The position numbers and the translations under genes are program-made. From a virus: a stretch of DNA of 64,000 bases. The notes beneath the pieces were generated by a model, which saw nothing but the letters and a program-made list of their open reading frames with translations, had not been told where the DNA came from and ran no database searches. Positions 49,702 through 55,107 of the stretch are shown here, in pieces. Location of the stretch: IMG/VR virus record IMGVR_UViG_3300050025_000126, positions 1-64,000 of that record. The stretch is one strand, 5' to 3'. Within the stretch, counting starts at the first letter, position 1. Each line of letters begins with the position of its first letter.

Positions 49702-50674
49702 TAGTCTTATCCTTGCTGTACCATTCTGTGCGAGCCTTGACTGCACCATCAAAGGCCTTAAGGCAATTCGCTAGATACTTGGCCAAAATATAATCCGGTG
49801 TGTCACTGCCGTTTTCGAGGGTATACTTCTTAATAAGCAGCTTTAGCTCATGGGTGAAGGTAGTTGACTTTTCTTCTACTTTGGATTCTACTGGCTTGAC
49901 GTCTGGAATTGTGGTCTCCTTCTTTACCACACTAGTAATCTTGCGACGATAACGGTCTCCCCCTTTCCCAAATCCCGAATCTCCTACTTTGGCATTGTAA
50001 GGCGTATAATGTCCTGAGGACCCCATCCAGTCGTCACGACGGTATTCAAACTGGTCTCCTTCAATCAACTTCTCCCCAATGTCCAAATAGCGATGCGTTG
50101 CGTCTTGCATACGAATAGGACGACGAATCTCTCCATTCTTTACCCAACTCTTCCCTACAACCATGCCATGCGCCCCAGGGCTAGTAACGGCTTCCCACAC
50201 GCCCCTATTATTCTTCCACTGGTCAGTAGTCGTAGTCGCTACTTCGCCCTCTGCAAGAATACGATATTCAATCTTTTCAACCGGTTTAGCTACAGGTTCA
50301 GAGGTCTTAACCTCAACAACAGGCTTGGTAACTCGCGGGCGACGGTATTGGGCCTCTAGAATGTCTTTCTTTTCTAGAGCTTCCCCGTAAGACGACACAA
50401 TCTTTTGCCACTCCTTTTGATTCCTACACCGGTATTCGTCACCCTTACGCAGCTTGTCACCAGTGCGTAGCTTGATGTAGGGCGAAAGAGTCTTTGGCAC
50501 AGGACGGCGAAACCGGAATCGCAATACTCCACTGTTTTTCCACTTGTTGGGAGTGTTGATTCCATCTCCGGTCCACTTATTTACATCTTCCCACTTATCC
50601 TTAAATGGGTATGCCCACTGGTCTCCAAGCTTAATGGCTTCGTCTGCTCCTAAAATTCTATACTTTGTCTTCAT
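49694..50674 (-). CDS. YR-family protein, four B-type domains plus helical C-terminus
   Basis: 326 residues. B-type units start at about residues 4, 60, 130 and 190 and end RRPV, YRRPR, IRRPI and YRRKI. After a linker, the C-terminal 55 residues (GSDTPDYILAKYLANCLKAF, then TEWYSKD) match a helical domain common in other phage proteins of unknown function. This is a direct fusion of YR units to a known phage module. Confidence 0.65.
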   Translation of the reverse strand: MKTKYRILGADEAIKLGDQWAYPFKDKWEDVNKWTGDGINTPNKWKNSGVLRFRFRRPVPKTLSPYIKLRTGDKLRKGDEYRCRNQKEWQKIVSSYGEALEKKDILEAQYRRPRVTKPVVEVKTSEPVAKPVEKIEYRILAEGEVATTTTDQWKNNRGVWEAVTSPGAHGMVVGKSWVKNGEIRRPIRMQDATHRYLDIGEKLIEGDQFEYRRDDWMGSSGHYTPYNAKVGDSGFGKGGDRYRRKITSVVKKETTIPDVKPVESKVEEKSTTFTHELKLLIKKYTLENGSDTPDYILAKYLANCLKAFDGAVKARTEWYSKDKTNV

Positions 50675-51084
50675 TGTAGCGGTACCTCGTTCCTTGTGTC
50701 TGCTCGTTTGTATTGTTCCGCTATTGAATTACTACATAAATCAACCAGGTCCTTAATGCACTCCGCTGCGGCATATCGAAATGCTGGATAGCTGATTGGT
50801 TTTACCGTTAGCATAATCGCTTGGATTAGCTCATTGATTTTGTCTGTTTCATCCTTGATTACATTTAGAATAGTAGCAGGCCGGGCTTGGTAAGCTTCTC
50901 TAAGCATAGAGATTGCTTGGCTTTTGAAAGTCTCCATACGGGCCTCAACTTTTTCATTCAAGGCTGTCATTAATTCAGTGTAGTCTTCTTCAAACGCCTT
51001 AGCCTTAGCTGCTGTGGGTTCTTCCTGGGCCTTGATATGGCCAGTCATTTTAATGTTTCTACGTTGTTTCTTGTTCAATGCCAT
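50671..51084 (-). CDS. Helical hypothetical protein (about 137 aa)
   Basis: Mostly helical, with a basic N-terminus (NKKQRRNIKMTGHIKAQ). The ATG at 51084 is only one base from a TATAAT box, so the true start may be the TTG at 51078 (7 bases from -10, leaderless) or the ATG at 51048. It overlaps 49694-50674. Unrecognised. Confidence 0.5.
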   Translation of the reverse strand: MALNKKQRRNIKMTGHIKAQEEPTAAKAKAFEEDYTELMTALNEKVEARMETFKSQAISMLREAYQARPATILNVIKDETDKINELIQAIMLTVKPISYPAFRYAAAECIKDLVDLCSNSIAEQYKRADTRNEVPLQ

Positions 51085-51085
51085 T

Positions 51086-51113
51086 ATTATACCTTAATTT
51101 GAGGAAAGGTCAA
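51086..51113 (-). promoter_or_regulatory. Early promoter for 50671-51084
   Basis: TTGACC (51108-51113), 16 bp, TATAAT (51086-51091). The -10 is one base from the first ATG and 7 from an in-frame TTG. Confidence 0.6.
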
Positions 51114-51879
51114 GGTTTAAGTTTTTGTATATCAGTTTTACCAGTTCTAAGAAGTCCTCATAAGACATAGCCAACTTGGCGCGATTGCATCTTCCACAAC
51201 AGGAAACACAATTATCGATCTCGTAACCCTTAGAGTTATCTTTTCTGTCTATACCATTGTAGATGTATATTGATTTTTCTATGCCTCTAGCGGTTACGGT
51301 ATTTCCGCTTGATTTAATTATTTGTGAGGGCTCTTTCCCGCAATACCAACACGGCTGCTTTGACAGCCATTTGATGTCGTCAATGCCTAAAGAAAACGTC
51401 AGACTACGTCTTATAGCGTTAGCTTTATAGCTTCGACACAGCCTACGGAAGCTGGATTCTCCATCTGGAAGAGTCCAATTTGCCATTCTATTACAGCCAC
51501 AAGATATTCTTCGCCCTTTTCTTAAACAAAAACCAGTTACTAAGACTTCTTTGCCGCAAAAACACTGACAAATCCATTCGTATGATTTTTGGGAAGATTT
51601 TGATTGACCTATTACTTTAAGATATCCAAAAACAGATCCTATCTTTATAGGTATTTTGTTCTGTTTGCCAACCTTTCTCATTGTTTCAGATTTAATACAT
51701 CCACAAGAGGTCCTTTTATGATCTCTTAGGCTTTTGCTTGTAGCCTCTAACGTTTTATCACTACCACACTCACACCTGCAAAGCCACAGTATTTTATTGC
51801 GGGCAGACCTCTTACCGGTTTTATTTAAAACCCTAAGACGACCATATAGATGTCCTGTAATATCTATTTCAGGTGGCAT
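51094..51879 (-). CDS. HNH endonuclease with zinc-finger N-terminus
   Basis: 261 residues. GHLYGRLRVLNK, CRCECG and TSCGC are the repeated finger units (two copies at about 1-110) of a common phage HNH class. The C-terminal nuclease has CWYCG, then NGIDRKDNSKGYEIDN, CCGRCN. Probably a homing endonuclease inserted after the DNA ligase gene. The start abuts the ligase stop. Confidence 0.75.
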   Translation of the reverse strand: MPPEIDITGHLYGRLRVLNKTGKRSARNKILWLCRCECGSDKTLEATSKSLRDHKRTSCGCIKSETMRKVGKQNKIPIKIGSVFGYLKVIGQSKSSQKSYEWICQCFCGKEVLVTGFCLRKGRRISCGCNRMANWTLPDGESSFRRLCRSYKANAIRRSLTFSLGIDDIKWLSKQPCWYCGKEPSQIIKSSGNTVTARGIEKSIYIYNGIDRKDNSKGYEIDNCVSCCGRCNRAKLAMSYEDFLELVKLIYKNLNLDLSSN

Positions 51880-53040
51880 TTAATCATAATCTCGGATGCT
51901 TTTTCCAATAGGGAACCGAGGAATTCCATAGGCGGTAAGTTGCTGATACTTTATTGTAAGTAACTTGTTTTTCCACTGTTTTGGTTCGTTAAACAACTCC
52001 CTGCGCCTCTCATAAGTAGCCCTTAGGCGTGCTTTAAATTCCGATCCATCCTTGGTCTTACATACAAATGCCCCAACCGTTCCGGCGTCCTTACCTCGGC
52101 CCTCTTCTGCACCAATTATAGGCCACTCGGCTTCCTCAAAATTCTTTAGTTTTTGTAAATAGTAAGAGCGCTTGCCTCCTTCGTAAGGGCCATCTCCGCG
52201 AACCATAGATCCTTCAAAGTTTCCTTCAAGGTTTTTCTCGTGACACGCCATAATTTCATCGTCATTATGACAGATAGCCGTTTCTACAGGAACAAGTGGG
52301 CCACCAAAGCAATTGTAATTATCCTTTAGCCATCTGTCTCTAACAGAAAAAGTACCTTTATTACTTGGTACGTCATAGATATGATAATCCACCTTCTCAT
52401 GACCTGGTCCAGGTTCACTTTGGCGGATAAGACTCATAAGTTCTTCAAATTGATCGTGATACTTGACTGAATAAGCCTCTCCATCAAGAACCAGATCGGG
52501 ATACTTTTTGCCAAAACGTTCTTCAACGGCTTTGACAATATGTGGCAAGGAATTCACCTGTTTTCTGGTGCGACTCCACAGTGTACACTTACCGTTGCTC
52601 AAAACGGCCACTAGACGCGAACCATCATATTTGCTCTGTACGTAAACAGGAAACGTAAGCTTGTGCTTAAAGGTAGGATAGATTTTAGACGGGGCAAGCA
52701 TAACATCAACCCCACCTAAAATAACAGTAGAATCAATCTCTCCGTTTTCTGCATCCTCAAGGCTTTCGACGTATTTCTTCTTTTTTTGTTTGGTCCACCT
52801 CGCTTCTGCCTCTGCCAGAGCCTGTTGTGCCGCCGTGGTCGCATTGGCCCTGCCCTGGTTCTTGCCCGACTTAATCGTCTCAGTGGCTACCTGAATAGCC
52901 CCACCAAGTTGACCATGGCTTACCGTGATTTGGTCTCCATTAACCTGAATCTGCCAGGTTTGAATAGCTCCCGTAGACGACTTTTTATAGAGAATCGGGA
53001 GAGTGTTTGTGTTTACGCCGTTTTTTAGTTCTTGAAACAT
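51880..53040 (-). CDS. ATP-dependent DNA ligase with N-terminal WGR domain
   Basis: 386 residues. Residues about 15-90 match a WGR domain (TWQIQVNGDQITVSHGQLGG, then GKNQGRAN), a DNA-end or nucleic-acid binding module. The nucleotidyltransferase core has KYDGSR (Lys137 would take AMP), LVLDGEAY (motif III), HIYDV (IIIa), EGSMVRG (IV) and LQKLKNF (V). A short OB domain follows. It seals nicks in phage DNA. Downstream of the DUF3310-like gene in one operon. Confidence 0.85.
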   Translation of the reverse strand: MFQELKNGVNTNTLPILYKKSSTGAIQTWQIQVNGDQITVSHGQLGGAIQVATETIKSGKNQGRANATTAAQQALAEAEARWTKQKKKKYVESLEDAENGEIDSTVILGGVDVMLAPSKIYPTFKHKLTFPVYVQSKYDGSRLVAVLSNGKCTLWSRTRKQVNSLPHIVKAVEERFGKKYPDLVLDGEAYSVKYHDQFEELMSLIRQSEPGPGHEKVDYHIYDVPSNKGTFSVRDRWLKDNYNCFGGPLVPVETAICHNDDEIMACHEKNLEGNFEGSMVRGDGPYEGGKRSYYLQKLKNFEEAEWPIIGAEEGRGKDAGTVGAFVCKTKDGSEFKARLRATYERRRELFNEPKQWKNKLLTIKYQQLTAYGIPRFPIGKSIRDYD

Positions 53041-53052
53041 ATGTCCTTTATA

Positions 53053-53529
53053 CTACTTCTTGTTCTTTTTGGCAAGCAATTTCTTTGTACGCTTTGTGAT
53101 TTCTAGGTCTACGAACAACCTGGCCATACGTAGCCGCTTGGGTTCTTCAAATGCGTCAAAAAACCACAAATAAAACAAGGCCTTCTCAATGTTCCTAGGT
53201 GCCTTCCCTACGATGGCGACAATCTTATTACCGCTCTGGTGGTTAAGGCACGAAGAGTCTTGCTTCCAGCGATTCTTTTTGTCTCCCTTACGGAACCTAA
53301 GGGTCTTTCCTGTCTGTTGAAAGTATTCCCTATTGACATACCAACGGGCCTTCTTCAAATCCTCTAGGGGGCTCCATTTGTTTTCAAAACGGAACAGATA
53401 CTTAAAGGCGTTCCCAGGATTAAATCCCATATATCCACACATTTCAATTGCTTCTATACCAGAAGGGTGCGAGGTATAATGCGCTGGGTGGTTTACGGGA
53501 TTGTTGACGAGCTTAGACTTTTTGGCCAT
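53053..53529 (-). CDS. DUF3310-like protein
   Basis: 158 residues from the ATG at 53529. NHPAHYTSHPSGIEAIEM, then GNAFKYLFRFENK and DLKKARWY form the DUF3310 signature (small helical phage proteins sometimes annotated as nucleotide kinases, without proof). The -10 TATAAT lies 7 bases upstream, so the mRNA is probably leaderless. The C-terminal 90 residues are basic and not part of DUF3310. Confidence 0.75.
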   Translation of the reverse strand: MAKKSKLVNNPVNHPAHYTSHPSGIEAIEMCGYMGFNPGNAFKYLFRFENKWSPLEDLKKARWYVNREYFQQTGKTLRFRKGDKKNRWKQDSSCLNHQSGNKIVAIVGKAPRNIEKALFYLWFFDAFEEPKRLRMARLFVDLEITKRTKKLLAKKNKK

Positions 53530-53536
53530 ACTGGTA

Positions 53537-53564
53537 ATTATACTCCGTTTGTTGAAATTGTAAA
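53537..53564 (-). promoter_or_regulatory. Early promoter for the DUF3310-ligase operon, leaderless geometry
   Basis: TTTACA (53559-53564), 16 bp, TATAAT (53537-53542); 7 bases to the ATG at 53529. Confidence 0.6.
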
Positions 53565-53723
53565 GCAAAAGCCTGAGGTAGGGATTGCACCTACACCGTC
53601 GTCGGTTCTGGCCTACGCCTTGATTGGATACTTGGGCCGAGGCCTTGCGCCTGTCAAGGTTGGTAGGATTACTAAGACGAAAGTTCCCTTAAGCCGCTAG
53701 CAGCACTTCGGAACTCAGTTCGT

Positions 53724-53844
53724 GTACAGGTTTGGAATCGAACCAAAAATTCCACCGGTTCAAGGTGGTGATTTACCTCTGCGTATCTGTAGATGTGGGT
53801 GACTATAGATTCCACAACCCAGATTATCTTTAATCTACCTGCAC
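53724..53844 (-). ncRNA. Structured RNA with tRNA-like ends (121 nt)
   Basis: On the - strand GTGCAGG (53838-53844) pairs with CCTGTAC (53724-53730) as a 7-bp acceptor-like stem. The 3' part has a canonical T-arm (TTTGG, loop TTCGATT, CCAAA) and before it a 5-bp hairpin with a 7-base loop (CCACC TTGAACC GGTGG, GAA in anticodon position). The 5' part is about 45 bases too long for a tRNA and has no normal D-arm. A degenerate tRNA, a tRNA with an insertion, or a tRNA-like RNA. Confidence 0.4.
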
Positions 53845-53858
53845 GTATTAAATTGGTG

Positions 53859-53915
53859 CGGAACAGCGTCTTATACGGGGCGATAGCGCCTATCTCATAT
53901 AGGTCCGATGTTCCG
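53859..53915 (-). ncRNA. Small structured RNA (57 nt)
   Basis: CGGAACA pairs with TGTTCCG (7 bp), enclosing hairpins CCTAT/ATAGG and, as an alternative, GGCG/CGCC. The closing stem is followed by CACCA. There is no T-arm, so it is not a standard tRNA. It sits between two tRNA-like elements. Confidence 0.3.
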
Positions 53916-53920
53916 TTTGG

Positions 53921-54017
53921 GCAGGAGGAAGGAATCGAACCTTCGGTAGAGCGTATTCGTTAGAATCTTGCTCTGGCGGTCGTAATGCTGCTGTGTCTAC
54001 CACTTCACCACTCCTGC
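53921..54017 (-). tRNA. tRNA-like gene, Leu-type D-arm, mispaired anticodon stem (97 nt)
   Basis: GCAGGAG pairs perfectly with CTCCTGC. TG at positions 8-9, a D-arm GTG...GGTAGA...CAC of tRNA-Leu type, and a T-arm GAAGG TTCGATT CCTTC are all canonical. A long variable arm (AGAGC...GCTCT) is present. The anticodon position (loop ATTACGA) has a stem that does not pair, so the isotype cannot be stated. It may be a pseudo-tRNA or a tRNA-like RNA. Confidence 0.5.
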
Positions 54018-54022
54018 CATAT

Positions 54023-54155
54023 TTGCCCTCTTGTAGCTTTTTATCCGGATTAGTTATGCTACGACTGTAAGGTCGGTAAACGTCATTCCTTACTGTTCTG
54101 CGGATGCTCTCCAGCTGTCAATGACCGACTGGCATATCTACCACCGCAGGGGCAA
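54023..54155 (-). ncRNA. Cloverleaf-like structured RNA (133 nt)
   Basis: TTGCCC (54150-54155) pairs with GGGCAA (54023-54028). Three stem-loops lie inside: CTGCGG/CCGCAG (54144-54149 with 54098-54103, inner CCAG/CTGG), GTAAGG/CCTTAC (54088-54093 with 54067-54072) and GTAGC/GCTAC (54058-54062 with 54033-54037). No T-loop sequence. A four-way-junction RNA of unknown role, directly downstream of the lipoprotein gene. Confidence 0.4.
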
Positions 54156-54161
54156 TGTTAA

Positions 54162-54410
54162 TTACTTCTTTGCAATCGGATTAAACAGACTGAACCCAAT
54201 AAAGTAAATAGGTACAACTACCGTCTCTACCAAAAGAGCTGTCCAAATAATATTTCCTACGCTTACCTCATAGCGGATTGTGGGGTCTTTGTTTTCGTCC
54301 TTGTTCAGTAGGCCATATGTAGGCTGACACTTACCTTCGATTACCTTTGGTTCTCCACACCCAACCATTAGACAGGCGCTTAGAACCACGGCAGCAATCA
54401 ACTTCTTCAT
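54162..54410 (-). CDS. Small lipoprotein with C-terminal membrane helix (82 aa)
   Basis: Signal peptide MKKLIAAVVLSACLMVGC with a probable lipobox ending at Cys18, a short soluble part, then a membrane helix (IIWTALLVETVVVPIYFIGF) at about 54-73. This is the layout of phage-encoded surface or superinfection-exclusion proteins, or of a unimolecular spanin. The start overlaps the stop of 54410-54628 (TAATGAAG). It supports a host with a lipoprotein-sorting pathway. Confidence 0.6.
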   Translation of the reverse strand: MKKLIAAVVLSACLMVGCGEPKVIEGKCQPTYGLLNKDENKDPTIRYEVSVGNIIWTALLVETVVVPIYFIGFSLFNPIAKK

Positions 54411-54628
54411 TACTCTACCACCGGCTCTTCCACAACCTTCTTGGCCCGTGTCTTGACAGGCACTCCAGTTGCTGCACTGCGAAGCTCATACATCCTCTTG
54501 AGGCCCATACGGCTACCATGCTTGAGAGCCAGGGCTTCGTTGACGTCCTTTACAGAGCCGCCAGCCTTAAACGCCGCTAGGGCTTCTGCTTCTCGTTCTT
54601 CTACTACATTCTTTGCTAATCGTCCCAT
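54410..54628 (-). CDS. Small helical basic protein (72 aa)
   Basis: MGRLAKNVVEEREAEALAAF, a Gly-Gly-Ser turn and a helix (KDVNEALALKHGSRMGLKRM) resemble a helix-turn-helix-like DNA-binding protein. Strong promoter (TTGACA-16-TATAAT) and AAAGGAAG ribosome site. First gene of a two-gene unit with the lipoprotein. Possible regulator; not proven. Confidence 0.5.
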   Translation of the reverse strand: MGRLAKNVVEEREAEALAAFKAGGSVKDVNEALALKHGSRMGLKRMYELRSAATGVPVKTRAKKVVEEPVVE

Positions 54629-54650
54629 TTTACTTCCTTTCGATTTTGTA

Positions 54651-54678
54651 ATTATATCAGGTTTCTTTTTGTTGTCAA
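54651..54678 (-). promoter_or_regulatory. Consensus sigma70-type promoter
   Basis: TTGACA (54673-54678), 16 bp, TATAAT (54651-54656): both boxes are perfect. 22-base leader to the ATG at 54628. The -35 overlaps the stop of the upstream gene. Confidence 0.8.
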
Positions 54679-54830
54679 CCTACGTTTTCGGATTCAGCCG
54701 CCAGCACCTTAGTACCGAGCATTGCGTCAAGCTGGGCCTGTTGCTCCTTGGTTAAGGGTTCTCCTAGCTTTGGAAAACATCGCAAAACATCGTTCTTCTT
54801 TAGGTTCTTTGGTACACTTGTTTTTCCCAT
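54675..54830 (-). CDS. Small hypothetical protein (51 aa)
   Basis: Starts MGKTSVPKNLKKNDVLRCF, with a Lys-rich N-terminus and helical remainder (EPLTKEQQAQLDAML). AAGGAGCG lies 6 bases before the ATG. It lies 9 bases downstream of 54840-55040 and shares its promoter. Function unknown. Confidence 0.55.
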   Translation of the reverse strand: MGKTSVPKNLKKNDVLRCFPKLGEPLTKEQQAQLDAMLGTKVLAAESENVG

Positions 54831-54839
54831 TTCGCTCCT

Positions 54840-55040
54840 TCAATTAAGCCACGGATAATAAGTAATGGCCGTTCCATCTTCTAGAACGTCCACAAACCAT
54901 GATTCTTCCCCTGGGTTTACGTCACGTAATACGCCAGCGGTCTTGTCAGATACAATCGCATCCAACATTTTGGCCCCAGGAAGACATCCTCCGTTGAAGC
55001 CAAGCTCTCCGTTCAAAAAGTTCTTTAGATTTGCTTTCAT
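54840..55040 (-). CDS. Small protein, paralogue of 7127-7351 (66 aa)
   Basis: Ends FVDVLEDGTAITYYPWLN, matching the end of 7127-7351, and starts MKANLKNFLN against MKSSLNTFLK. Ribosome site AAGGGAAA. It is the first gene after the promoter at 55063-55090. The family role is unknown; both copies are early genes at island edges. Confidence 0.6.
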   Translation of the reverse strand: MKANLKNFLNGELGFNGGCLPGAKMLDAIVSDKTAGVLRDVNPGEESWFVDVLEDGTAITYYPWLN

Positions 55041-55062
55041 ATGTTTCCCTTTCGATTTTGTA

Positions 55063-55090
55063 ATTGTATCATATTTTTAAACCACGTCAA
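55063..55090 (-). promoter_or_regulatory. Early promoter for 54840-55040
   Basis: TTGACG (55085-55090), 16 bp, TACAAT (55063-55068); 22-base leader. Confidence 0.7.
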
Positions 55091-55100
55091 CAACAATCTT
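55086..55100 (+). promoter_or_regulatory. Late motif before the 6.9 kb baseplate gene
   Basis: GTCAACAACAATCTT, then 7 bases (TAAAACG), then the ATG at 55108, with no ribosome site. Confidence 0.65.
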
Positions 55101-55107
55101 TAAAACG

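Larger units (their letters stand above)
53565..54161. other. Gene-poor stretch holding the RNA cluster
   Basis: No convincing protein gene is seen in these 597 bases. Besides the four RNA elements, a further T-arm-like hairpin (GTAGG, loop TGCAATC, CCTAC, - strand) lies near 53578-53594, and a CCTTG/CAAGG hairpin near 53644-53660. Both are on the same strand and may be decayed tRNA pieces. Confidence 0.4.

Noticed and set aside
53467-53700. A 77-codon + strand ORF
   Set aside because: It is antisense to the DUF3310 gene and its promoter and to the RNA region; no ribosome site or promoter on that strand.
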